A stretch of 64,000 nucleotides of DNA from Streptomyces sp. R21 (GTDB taxonomy: Bacteria > Actinomycetota > Actinomycetes > Streptomycetales > Streptomycetaceae), in assembly GCF_041051975.1 (NCBI RefSeq), contig NZ_CP163435.1:7047001-7111000 (forward strand). Reading direction: 5' to 3'. Below are positions 15,095 to 24,422 of the stretch, one piece after another. Each line of letters starts with the position of its first letter. Position 1 is the stretch's first letter. The notes beneath the pieces were generated by a model, which worked only from the letters and a program-made list of their open reading frames with translations, did not search any database and was not told the origin of the DNA. A program made the translations under genes and the position numbers.

Positions 15095-18000
15095 ATGGAC
15101 ATTGCTGGTCAAGGCGTGTGTGATCTTCCTTCGCGCGCGGTCGCGGTCGTCGGGATCGGCTGCCGGTTTCCGCAGGCGGACGGGCCGGGCGCGTTCTGGC
15201 GGCTGCTGCGCGACGGCGGTGACGCGATCACCGATCGGCGGGGCGGACGGGGGCCGGCGCGTGGCGGGTTCCTCGATCGGGTGGACGGGTTCGATCCCGA
15301 GTTCTTCGGTGTCTCGCAGCGCGAGGCCGTGGCCATGGACCCGCAGCAGCGGCTGGCCCTCGAACTGGCCTGGGAGGCCGTCGAGGACGCCAGGACCCTG
15401 CCGGGCGACCTTGCGGGCAGCCGGACGGGCGTGTTCCTCGGCGTGATCGCCGACGACTACGCGACGCTGCTGCACGGCCTGGGCACCGACGCGGTGACCG
15501 GGCACACGCTGACCGGGTTGCAGCGCGGGGTGATCGCCAACCGGATCTCGTACGCACTGGGCCTGACCGGTCCGAGTCTGGTGGTGGACAGTGGCCAGTC
15601 GTCGTCACTGGCCGCCGTGCACCTGGCGTGTGCCAGCCTCCGCAGCGGTGAGTCAGACCTGGCCCTGGCCGGCGGGGTGAACCTGATCCTCGCCCCGGAG
15701 AGCACCCTGGCCCTGGAGCGGGCCGGGACGCTGTCGGCACACGGGCGCTGCTTCACCTTCGACGCGCGCGCCGACGGCTACGTCCGGGGCGAGGGCGGCG
15801 GGGTCGTCGTACTCAAGCTCCTGGAGGCCGCCGTACGGGACGGCGACCGCATCCATGCCGTCATCCGCGGCAGCGCGCTGAACAACGACGGTGCGACCGA
15901 GACGCTGCCGACGCCGGGCCGCGCGTCGCAGGAGCGGGTGCTCCTCGCCGCCTGCGCCGACGCCGGCGTCGAGCCGGGCGAGGTGCGGTACGTCGAGCTG
16001 CACGGGTCGGGGACGCGGGTCGGCGACCCGATCGAGGCCGCCGCGCTCGGGGCGACGCTGGGCTCGGCACGTACGAAGGACGCCCCGCTGCTGGTCGGGT
16101 CGGTGAAGACGAACATCGGTCATCTGGAGGGCGCGGCCGGGATCGCCGGCTTCATCAAGACCGTCCTGTGCGTCCGCGAGCGCGAACTCGTGCCCAGCCT
16201 GAACCATGTTGAGCCCGGTGAGCGGATCCCGCTCCACGAGCTGCGTCTACGGGTGAACACCGAGACCCGGTCGTGGCCGTCGCCGTCGCAGTCGCCGGAC
16301 GGGCAACTGATCGCGGGAGTCAGCTCGTTCGGGATCGGCGGCACCAACTGCCACCTGATCCTCTCGGACTGGCGGGGCGCGGAGCCCGACGTAGGCGAAG
16401 AGGATGCCGGAGCGCTGCCCTGGGTCCTGTCGGGGCGTGACGAAACCGCGCTGCGGGACCAGGCCGAACGGCTGCGCGCTCATGCGCAGGCGCGTCCGGA
16501 GCTCGGCGTGGCTTCGGTGGCCCGGTCGCTGGCCGTCACCCGCACCACGTTCGAACACCGTGCCGTCGTCGTCGCGGACGAGCGGGACGGCTTCCTCGCC
16601 GAACTGCAGACGCTCGCGGCCGGGCAGCCGTCGGCGGCCGTCGTGACGGGCCGACGCGAAGGGCCGCCGGTCCGGCCGGTCTTCGTCTTCCCCGGCCAGG
16701 GCTCGCAATGGGCGGGCATGGCAGCGGAGTTGATCGGGACCTCCGCCGTCTTCGCCGAGCGGATCTGGGCATGCTCCGACGCGCTCAGCCTGTACGTGGA
16801 CTGGTCGGACTGGTCGCTGATCGACGTCCTGCGCGGGGTCCCCGGTGCGCCGCCGCTGGAGGGCGACGAGGTCATCCAGCCCGCGCTGTGGGCGGTGATG
16901 GTGTCGCTGGCCGCGCTCTGGCGCTCGGCCGGGGTCGAGCCCGCCGCCGTGGTGGCCCACTCTCAGGGCGAGATCGCCGCCGCCACCGCCATGGGCGCCC
17001 TGTCGCTCCAGGACGGCGCGCGGATCGTGGCCCTGCGCAGCCGGGTGCTGAACCGGATCGCGGGCCGTGGCGGGCTGCTGTCGGTGGAACTGCCGGCCGA
17101 ACAGGTGCGGCGCGATCTCGCCGTGGTGGACGCGTCGCCGTCGATCGCGGCGGTCAACGGCCCCGCGCACACGGTGGTCGCGGGTCCGGTCGCCGCGCTC
17201 GACGCACTGGCCGCCCACTACGGGCAGGAGGTGCGCACCAGGCGGCTCGCGATCGACTACGCCTCGCACAGCGCGGATGTCGAGGAACTGCGGGAGGAAC
17301 TGCTCACCGCCCTCGCCGGGATCACCCCGCGCTCCACCGACGTGCCGTTCCACTCGACCGTCACCGCCGAACCGATCGACACCGCCGAACTGGACCCCGG
17401 GTACTGGTTCCGCAACCTGCGCGAGCCGGTCCGGTTCGCACCGGTCGTCGAGGCGTTGCTCGACTCAGGCCACTCGACGTTCCTGGAGGTCAGCCCGCAT
17501 CCGGTGCTGACGACGGGCATCCGTCAGACGATCGACCTGTACGGCGGGGACGGCGCCGCGCTGAGCACGCTGCGGCGCGGCCACGGGGACCGTCACCGGT
17601 TCCTCACGGCGGCGGGCGAGGCGTTCGTGCACGGCGTCGCGGTGAACTGGGCCGCGCTGGGCCCCCGTTCGGCGCCACTGGCCGACCTGCCGACCTATCC
17701 GTTCCAGCGCCGCTCCTGTTGGCCACCCGGTCTGCCCGGAGGCAGCGGGCAGATACCTGACGCGACCTCGACGTTGACCTCGACCCCGGCCCCGGTCGTG
17801 GCCGTAGACGGGCGTTCCGTGCTGGAGCTGGTCCGGAGCCTCACGGCGGTCGTGCTGGGCGCCGGGTCGGCGGGCGACGTACGGGCCGGGCGGACGTTCC
17901 GGGAGATGGGCCTGGACTCGGCCATGACGCTCGAACTGCGCGACCGGCTGTCGGCCGCGACGGGGCTGAACCTGGGGAGCACCGTCCTGTACGACCACCC

Positions 18001-21000
18001 GAGCCCGGCTGCCCTGGCCGCCGCGATCGGTGAGCTGAACGCGGGCGCGTCCACGGGGGGTTCACCGGCGGAAGCGGAAGCACAGGAGCGGGCCGACGAC
18101 TCCAAGGTCGACGACCCCGTGGTCATCGTCGGCATGGCCTGCCGGTTCCCCGGCGGGGTGCGCTCGCCCGACGATCTGTGGAACCTGGTCGACACGGCAA
18201 CCGACGCCATCGGCGACTTCCCCGACGACCGCGGCTGGGACCTGGCGACGCTCCATCACCCGGATCCGGAACGCATCGGGACGTCGTACGTCCGCCGGGG
18301 CGGCTTCGTGCGGGACGCGACGGACTTCGACGCGGAGTTCTTCGGGATCAGCCCGCGTGAGGCCCTTGCCATGGACCCGCAGCAACGCCTCCTCCTGGAA
18401 GTGGCGTGGGAGGCGCTGGAGCGCGCCGGGATCGACCCCGCGACGCTGCAGGGCAGCCGGACCGGTGTGTTCGCCGGGGCGATGCACTCCGGCTACGGGC
18501 CGAGCATGGAAGCGGCCGGGCACGGCGTCGCGGGGCACCTGCTGACCGGCACCAGCGCGAGTGTGATCTCCGGGCGGATCGCCTATGTCCTCGGCCTGAA
18601 CGGGCCCGCGCTGACCGTGGACACCGCGTGCTCGGCGTCGCTGGTCGCGCTGCACCAGGCGGTGCGGGCGGTGCGGTCCGGCGACTGCTCGCTCGCCCTG
18701 GCCGGAGGGGTCACGGTCATGGCGGCCCCCGGCATGTTCGTGGAGCTCTCGCGCCAGCGGGTGCTGGCCGCCGACGGCCGCTGCAAGGCCTTCTCCGCGC
18801 AGGCGGACGGCACCGGATGGGGCGAGGGCGCGGGCATGCTCGTCGTCGAACGGCTCTCGGACGCCCGCCGCCAAGGCCACCCCGTCCTGGCGGTCGTCGC
18901 CGGAAGCGCCATCAACTCCGACGGCGCCTCCAACGGGCTCTCCGCGCCCAACGGTGTCGCCCAGCAGCGCGTCATCGCGGACGCTCTCGCCGACGCCGGG
19001 CTCACGCCGCGGCAGGTCGACGCGGTGGAGGCGCACGGGACCGGCACCGCTCTCGGCGACCCGATCGAGGCGGGCGCCCTGCTCGCCGCGTACGGGCAGG
19101 ACCGGGACCGGCCGCTGTGGCTGGGGTCCCTCAAGTCCAACATCGGACACGCACAGGCCGCGGCGGGCGTCGGCGGCGTCATCAAGATGGTCCAGGCGAT
19201 CCGCAACGCGACCCTGCCCGCCACGCTGCACGTCGACGAGCCGTCCCCGCACGTGGACTGGGCTGCCGGGTCGGTGGCCCTGCTCGACCGGGCCCGTCCC
19301 TGGCCGGACACCGGCGAGCCCCGGCGCGGCGGCGTCTCCTCGTTCGGGATCAGCGGCACCAACGCGCACGTGATCCTGGCGGAGCCGCCCGCAGAGACCG
19401 AGCCCGCCGAACCCGCCGATCCCGCCGAACTCGCCGAAGAGCCGGTACGGCCGCCCGTGGTGCCGCCCGTGGTGCCGGTCGTCCTGTCGGCCCGGACCCC
19501 CGACGCGCTGCGGGAGCAGGCCCGGACGCTGGCTGCCGGGCCGCTCGACCCGGTCGGCGCGGCACCGGCCCTGACCGCCCGGACCCCCCTCGACGAGCGC
19601 GCCGTGGTGATCGCCCGGGACCGGCAGGAGGCCGACCGGGCCCTGGACGCCCTGGCCCGCGCCGAAGAGGCCCCCGGCGTCGTCACCGGTCGCGCGGGCG
19701 AGCCCGGCCGGACGGTTCTGGTCTTTCCCGGACAGGGCGGCCAGTGGCAGGGCATGGCGGCGGCGCTCGCCGCCGAGAGCCCCGTGTTCGCCGCCCGCCT
19801 GGCCGAATGCGAGCGCGCGCTCGCGCCGTACATCGACTGGTCGCTGGCCGACGTCCTGGACGGCGCGCCCGGCCTGCTCGACCGGATCGACGTCGTACAG
19901 CCCGCGCTGTGGGCCGTGATGGTGTCGCTGGCCGAGCTGTGGCGGTCGGCCGGGGTCGTCCCGGACGCCGTGGTCGGTCACTCCCAGGGTGAGATCGCCG
20001 CCGCCGTCGTGGCCGGAGCGCTCTCCCTCGACGACGGCGCCCGCGCCATCGCGTTGCGCAGCCGTGTGGCCGTCGACCTGATGGGCAGGGGGACGATGGC
20101 CGTGATCCCGCTGCCCGCCGAGCGGGTGCGGGAACGACTCGGTACGGTGCCGGAACGACTCGGCGCGCTGAGCATCGCCGCGATCAACGGACCGGCCACC
20201 ACCGCCGTGGCCGGTGCGTCGGACGCCATCGCCGAACTGGTCGACGGCTACCGGGCCGAGGGCGTCAACGCCCGCGCGATCGCGGCCGCGTTCGCCTCGC
20301 ACTGCCCGGCGGTCGAACCGATCCGCGAGAAGATCCTGGCCGGGCTGGCACCGCTCGAGCCGCGCACCGGCGAGATCGCGCTGATGTCCTCGGTCACCGC
20401 CGACTGGCAGGAGGGCGGCGAGCTCGACGCGACCTACTGGTACCGGAACCTGCGGCACACCGTGCGCTTCCAGGAGGCCGTCCAGGCGCTCATCGCGTCC
20501 GGCCACACCACGTTCGTCGAGGTCGGCCCCCACCCGGTCCTTGTCGGCAGCATCGGCCAGATCCTCGAAGAGGCCGGAGCCGACGGCATCGTGACCGGCT
20601 CGCTGCGCCGCGACCACGGGGACCTGCGCCGGTTCCTCACCTCGGCCGCCGAGGCCTACGTCCAGGGCGTGCCCGTCGCGTGGGAACGGCTCACCGGAAC
20701 GGCCGCCGGCCACGTCGACCTGCCCACCTACCCCTTCCAGCGCCGTCGCTACTGGCTCACCAGCACCGCGGGGCCGTCCGGCACGGCCGACCTCGGCCAG
20801 GCCCCGGCCGACCATCCGCTGCTCGGCGCGGCCGTCGAACTCGGCGACGGCGAGACCGTGTTCACCGGGCGGCTGTCGACCCGTGCCCACCCCTGGCTGG
20901 CCGACCACGCCCTCTCGGGCACGATCGTCGTACCGGGCACCGCGTTCCTGGAGATGGCCCTGCACGCGGGCACGAAGGCCGACGCGGCACGGGTCGAGGA

Positions 21001-24000
21001 ACTGACCGTCTCCACGCCCATGGAGCTCCCGGCGGACGGCGCCGTCGACCTGCGCGTCCGGGTGGCGGGCGAGGACGGGGACGGGCTGCGGAGCTGCCGT
21101 ATATGGGGCCGGGTGACCGGTGGGGAGTGGATCGAGCACGCCGTCGGAACGCTGGGCAGGGACACGGCTACGGCACCCGCCCAGGCCTCCGGGGAGTGGC
21201 CGCCGGCCGACGCGGCGCCCGTGCCGCTGGCCCGCATGTACGAGGACCTCGGCCTGCACGGGTACGAGCACGGGCCGGTGTTCCAGGGGCTACGGGGCGT
21301 CTGGCGACGCGACGGCGAACAGTTCTCCGAGGCCGTCCTGCCCGAGCCGGAGGCCGCGAACGCCGGGGCCTACCAGCTGCACCCCGCCCTGCTGGACGCG
21401 TCCCTGCACGGCCTGATCGCCGACGCCCTCGGCCGCGAGGGGCAGCGCACGCAGCCGCTGCGCTGGCGCGGAGTGTCCCTGTCCGGTGCGGGTGGCCGGG
21501 CTTCCCTGCGGGTGCGTACGGCGCCTGCCGCGGACGGAGGCTTCTCCCTGGTCCTGCTCGACGCCTCGGGCGAACCGGCGGGGCTGGTCGAGTCGCTGGA
21601 ACTGCGCCCGGTCGCAACGGGCCGCCCGGCCGATCCCGCCGCCATGGCCCGCGACTCGCTGTTCGCGCTGGAGTGGGAAGCGGTGCGCGAGTCGACGGGC
21701 GGATCGCCGGCCGGGCAGGTGCCGGTCCCCTGGGACGCCCTCGACCCGGACGCGGTGCTCGCGGCGGGCGAGGCACCCACGTACGCCGTGGTGAGCTGCC
21801 CGGCCGGCGAGGACGGGACCGACGCGGCGACGGGCGCCCGGGACGCGGTTCGGCGGGTGCGGGAGCTGCTGGGCCGGTGGCTTGTCGAGGAGCGGCTTGC
21901 CGCGACCCGTCTGGTACTGGTGACCCGTGGGGCTGTTGCGGTACGGCCCGGCGAGAGCGTTCGGGACCTCGCCCAGGCGGCGGTGTGGGGCCTGGTGCGG
22001 ACGGCGCAGGTCGAGCACCCGGGGCGCTTCGTCCTGGTGGACCTCGACCCCGACGCCACCGAGGTTCCGGCCGGGGCGCTGGCGCCGGACGAGAACCAGG
22101 CGGCGGTCCGCGGTGGCGCCGTACTGGTGCCCCGGCTCGTGTCCGCAGGAGCAGACGCCGAGCTCAAGCTTCCCGAGGACGCGCCTGCCTGGCGGCTCGA
22201 CATCCCCGAACGCGGAACCCTCACCGCCCTGGAGGTCCGGCCCTGCCCCGAGGCCGCCGCCGAACCCGGCCCCGGCCAGGTCCGGATCGCGGTCCGCGCC
22301 GCCGGGCTCAACTTCCACGACGTCCTGGGCGCGCTCGACATGCACCCCGGCGACCCCGGCCCGCTCGGCCTGGAAGGCGCGGGCGTGGTCACCGCGACCG
22401 GCCCCGGTGTCACCGGACTGGCCGTCGGCGACCGGGTGATGGGACTGTTCTCCGGCGCGTTCGCCGCGGTGGCGCACGCCGACCACCGCACCCTCGTCAA
22501 GATCCCCGACGGCTGGTCGTTCACCCGGGCCGCCGCCGTGCCGGTCGCCCACCTGACCGCCCTGCACGCGCTGGTCGAGCTGGGAGGCGTGGGCGCGGGC
22601 GACCCCGTCCTGATCCATGCCGGGGCGGGCGGCGTCGGCATGGCCGCCGTCCAGCTGGCCCGGCACCTGGGCGCCGAGGTCCACGCGACCGCGAGCCCCG
22701 CCAAGTGGCCCGCCCTGCGCGCCCTCGGCGTCGACGACGACCACCTCGCCTCGTCCCGCGAGCCCGGGTTCGGCGAACGGTTCGGCAAGCACTTCGGACA
22801 GGGCTTCGGACAGCGCTTCGGTGCGGACGGCCCGCGCATGGCCGTCGTACTGAACTCGCTGACCGGCGAGCTCGTCGACGAGTCGCTGCGGCTGCTGCGC
22901 CCCGGCGGGCTCCTGGTCGAACTGGGCAGGACCGACCCGCGCGATCCCGCCGAGGTGGCCGCCGCGCATCCCGGTGCGCGCTACCAGGCGTTCAACCTGC
23001 TGCAGTTGCCGCCCGAGCACCTCGCCCGCCTCCTGAACCGAACGGTCGAGCTGTTCGCCGAGGGCGCGTTCAGCTGGCCCGCCGTCACCGACATGGACGT
23101 CCGGCGCGCCCCCGAAGCCTTCGGGTTGCTGCGCCGGGGCGCCCACGTCGGCAAGGTCGTGCTCACCGTCCCGCCGGTCCTCGACCCGGACGGAACCGTC
23201 CTGATCACCGGCGGGACCGGCGCCATCGGCCGGGCCGTCGCCCGGCACCTGGTCACCGGACACGGCGCACGACGGCTCCTGCTGGCCGGACGCCGTGGCG
23301 GCGACGCGCCGGGGGCCCCCGAGCTGGCGTCCGATCTCGACGGGCTCGGCGCCGAGGTGAGCTTCGCGGCCGTGGACGTCGCCGACCGGGAGGCCGTGGC
23401 CGCGATGATCGACGCCGTCCCCGACCGGCACCCGCTGACCGCCGTGATCCACGCCGCCGGCGTGGTGGACGACGCGCCGATCACCTCGCTCACCCCCGAA
23501 CAGATCGACCGGGTGATGCGCGTCAAGGCCGACGGGGCCTGGCATCTGCACGAACTGACCGAGGGTCACCCGCTCACCGCGTTCGTTCTCGTCTCCTCGG
23601 TCATGGGGACGCTCGGCGGCGCCGGGCAGGGCGGCTACACCGCCGCCAACGCGTTCCTCGACGGACTCGCCCGACGCCGCCGCGCGCAGGGCCTGCCCGC
23701 TCTCGCGCTGGCCTGGGGCCTGTGGGACGACCCGGACGGCATGATCGGCGCCCTCACCGACGCCGACCGCGCCCGCTTCGCACGGGCCGGGCTCGTGGAG
23801 CTGGCCCCCGACCATGGCCTGGCCCTGCTGGACGCGGCCCTGCCGTCACCGCACGCGGTCCTGGCGCCGGCCCGGCTCGACCGCGAGATCCTGCGCGGCC
23901 TCGGAGCGGACCTTCCGCCGGTCCTTCGCGAGGTCGTGGCGGCCGCCGGAGCCGGGCGGCCCGCGAACGTCCCCGAACACCGGCGCCACCGGCCGCTGCG

Positions 24001-24397
24001 GCACGAGCTGACCGGCCTGTCCGCCGGTGAACGCGCGGGGATCCTGGCCGATCTGATCCGGACCCACATGGCCGCCGTGCTGGGCTCGCGGCCCGAAGCG
24101 ATCCCGGACGACAGGCCGTTCGGCGAGCTCGGGTTCGACTCGCTCACCTCGGTGGAGTTCCGCAACCGCCTGGGCGCGGCGACGGACCTCAAGCTCCCGC
24201 TCACCCTGCTGTTCGAGGCGCCGACGCTTCCCGAGCTCGTCGCCGTCCTGGACACCGAACTCGTACCGCCGCAGGAGGCCCCGGCCCGTCCGGAGGACAG
24301 CCCCCCGGACGTCGAGGCGGACGTAGCGGCGCTCGTCGAAGCCGCGACCGCCGAGGAACTGCTCGACTTCATCGACCGCGAGCTCTCCGGCTCCTGA
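15095..24397 (+). CDS. Type I modular PKS: KSQ-AT-ACP / KS-AT-DH-ER-KR-ACP
   Basis: Protein of 3100 residues; ATG at 15095 behind GCGGGGG. Loading module: KS at about 16-425 with GQSSS, Gln168 replacing the active-site Cys (a KSQ decarboxylase); AT at about 527-880 with AHSQGE and YASH (methylmalonyl type); ACP at about 909-979 (GLDSA). Extension module: KS at about 1007-1432 (TACSAS, HGTGT); AT at about 1540-1890 (GHSQGE, with FASH where YASH or HAFH is usual); DH at about 1906-2175 (HALSGTIVVP, LLDASLHG); ER at about 2369-2695 (HAGAGGVGMAAVQLA); KR at about 2700-2925 (TGGTGAIG, YTAANAF, VDD type B); ACP at about 2980-3055 (GFDSL). The C terminus TAEELLDFIDRELSG is a donor docking helix. Inferred product: propionyl starter plus a fully reduced methylmalonyl unit, 2-methylpentanoyl-ACP. 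Confidence 0.96.
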   Translation: MDIAGQGVCDLPSRAVAVVGIGCRFPQADGPGAFWRLLRDGGDAITDRRGGRGPARGGFLDRVDGFDPEFFGVSQREAVAMDPQQRLALELAWEAVEDARTLPGDLAGSRTGVFLGVIADDYATLLHGLGTDAVTGHTLTGLQRGVIANRISYALGLTGPSLVVDSGQSSSLAAVHLACASLRSGESDLALAGGVNLILAPESTLALERAGTLSAHGRCFTFDARADGYVRGEGGGVVVLKLLEAAVRDGDRIHAVIRGSALNNDGATETLPTPGRASQERVLLAACADAGVEPGEVRYVELHGSGTRVGDPIEAAALGATLGSARTKDAPLLVGSVKTNIGHLEGAAGIAGFIKTVLCVRERELVPSLNHVEPGERIPLHELRLRVNTETRSWPSPSQSPDGQLIAGVSSFGIGGTNCHLILSDWRGAEPDVGEEDAGALPWVLSGRDETALRDQAERLRAHAQARPELGVASVARSLAVTRTTFEHRAVVVADERDGFLAELQTLAAGQPSAAVVTGRREGPPVRPVFVFPGQGSQWAGMAAELIGTSAVFAERIWACSDALSLYVDWSDWSLIDVLRGVPGAPPLEGDEVIQPALWAVMVSLAALWRSAGVEPAAVVAHSQGEIAAATAMGALSLQDGARIVALRSRVLNRIAGRGGLLSVELPAEQVRRDLAVVDASPSIAAVNGPAHTVVAGPVAALDALAAHYGQEVRTRRLAIDYASHSADVEELREELLTALAGITPRSTDVPFHSTVTAEPIDTAELDPGYWFRNLREPVRFAPVVEALLDSGHSTFLEVSPHPVLTTGIRQTIDLYGGDGAALSTLRRGHGDRHRFLTAAGEAFVHGVAVNWAALGPRSAPLADLPTYPFQRRSCWPPGLPGGSGQIPDATSTLTSTPAPVVAVDGRSVLELVRSLTAVVLGAGSAGDVRAGRTFREMGLDSAMTLELRDRLSAATGLNLGSTVLYDHPSPAALAAAIGELNAGASTGGSPAEAEAQERADDSKVDDPVVIVGMACRFPGGVRSPDDLWNLVDTATDAIGDFPDDRGWDLATLHHPDPERIGTSYVRRGGFVRDATDFDAEFFGISPREALAMDPQQRLLLEVAWEALERAGIDPATLQGSRTGVFAGAMHSGYGPSMEAAGHGVAGHLLTGTSASVISGRIAYVLGLNGPALTVDTACSASLVALHQAVRAVRSGDCSLALAGGVTVMAAPGMFVELSRQRVLAADGRCKAFSAQADGTGWGEGAGMLVVERLSDARRQGHPVLAVVAGSAINSDGASNGLSAPNGVAQQRVIADALADAGLTPRQVDAVEAHGTGTALGDPIEAGALLAAYGQDRDRPLWLGSLKSNIGHAQAAAGVGGVIKMVQAIRNATLPATLHVDEPSPHVDWAAGSVALLDRARPWPDTGEPRRGGVSSFGISGTNAHVILAEPPAETEPAEPADPAELAEEPVRPPVVPPVVPVVLSARTPDALREQARTLAAGPLDPVGAAPALTARTPLDERAVVIARDRQEADRALDALARAEEAPGVVTGRAGEPGRTVLVFPGQGGQWQGMAAALAAESPVFAARLAECERALAPYIDWSLADVLDGAPGLLDRIDVVQPALWAVMVSLAELWRSAGVVPDAVVGHSQGEIAAAVVAGALSLDDGARAIALRSRVAVDLMGRGTMAVIPLPAERVRERLGTVPERLGALSIAAINGPATTAVAGASDAIAELVDGYRAEGVNARAIAAAFASHCPAVEPIREKILAGLAPLEPRTGEIALMSSVTADWQEGGELDATYWYRNLRHTVRFQEAVQALIASGHTTFVEVGPHPVLVGSIGQILEEAGADGIVTGSLRRDHGDLRRFLTSAAEAYVQGVPVAWERLTGTAAGHVDLPTYPFQRRRYWLTSTAGPSGTADLGQAPADHPLLGAAVELGDGETVFTGRLSTRAHPWLADHALSGTIVVPGTAFLEMALHAGTKADAARVEELTVSTPMELPADGAVDLRVRVAGEDGDGLRSCRIWGRVTGGEWIEHAVGTLGRDTATAPAQASGEWPPADAAPVPLARMYEDLGLHGYEHGPVFQGLRGVWRRDGEQFSEAVLPEPEAANAGAYQLHPALLDASLHGLIADALGREGQRTQPLRWRGVSLSGAGGRASLRVRTAPAADGGFSLVLLDASGEPAGLVESLELRPVATGRPADPAAMARDSLFALEWEAVRESTGGSPAGQVPVPWDALDPDAVLAAGEAPTYAVVSCPAGEDGTDAATGARDAVRRVRELLGRWLVEERLAATRLVLVTRGAVAVRPGESVRDLAQAAVWGLVRTAQVEHPGRFVLVDLDPDATEVPAGALAPDENQAAVRGGAVLVPRLVSAGADAELKLPEDAPAWRLDIPERGTLTALEVRPCPEAAAEPGPGQVRIAVRAAGLNFHDVLGALDMHPGDPGPLGLEGAGVVTATGPGVTGLAVGDRVMGLFSGAFAAVAHADHRTLVKIPDGWSFTRAAAVPVAHLTALHALVELGGVGAGDPVLIHAGAGGVGMAAVQLARHLGAEVHATASPAKWPALRALGVDDDHLASSREPGFGERFGKHFGQGFGQRFGADGPRMAVVLNSLTGELVDESLRLLRPGGLLVELGRTDPRDPAEVAAAHPGARYQAFNLLQLPPEHLARLLNRTVELFAEGAFSWPAVTDMDVRRAPEAFGLLRRGAHVGKVVLTVPPVLDPDGTVLITGGTGAIGRAVARHLVTGHGARRLLLAGRRGGDAPGAPELASDLDGLGAEVSFAAVDVADREAVAAMIDAVPDRHPLTAVIHAAGVVDDAPITSLTPEQIDRVMRVKADGAWHLHELTEGHPLTAFVLVSSVMGTLGGAGQGGYTAANAFLDGLARRRRAQGLPALALAWGLWDDPDGMIGALTDADRARFARAGLVELAPDHGLALLDAALPSPHAVLAPARLDREILRGLGADLPPVLREVVAAAGAGRPANVPEHRRHRPLRHELTGLSAGERAGILADLIRTHMAAVLGSRPEAIPDDRPFGELGFDSLTSVEFRNRLGAATDLKLPLTLLFEAPTLPELVAVLDTELVPPQEAPARPEDSPPDVEADVAALVEAATAEELLDFIDRELSGS

Positions 24398-24422
24398 CCC
24401 GCCTACGGAGGACCGATCCGTC

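Noticed and set aside
18062..23815. Long minus-strand open frames opposite the PKS gene
   Set aside because: Same GC-driven antisense effect; no domain is recognisable and the plus strand has unbroken KS/AT/DH/ER/KR domains.
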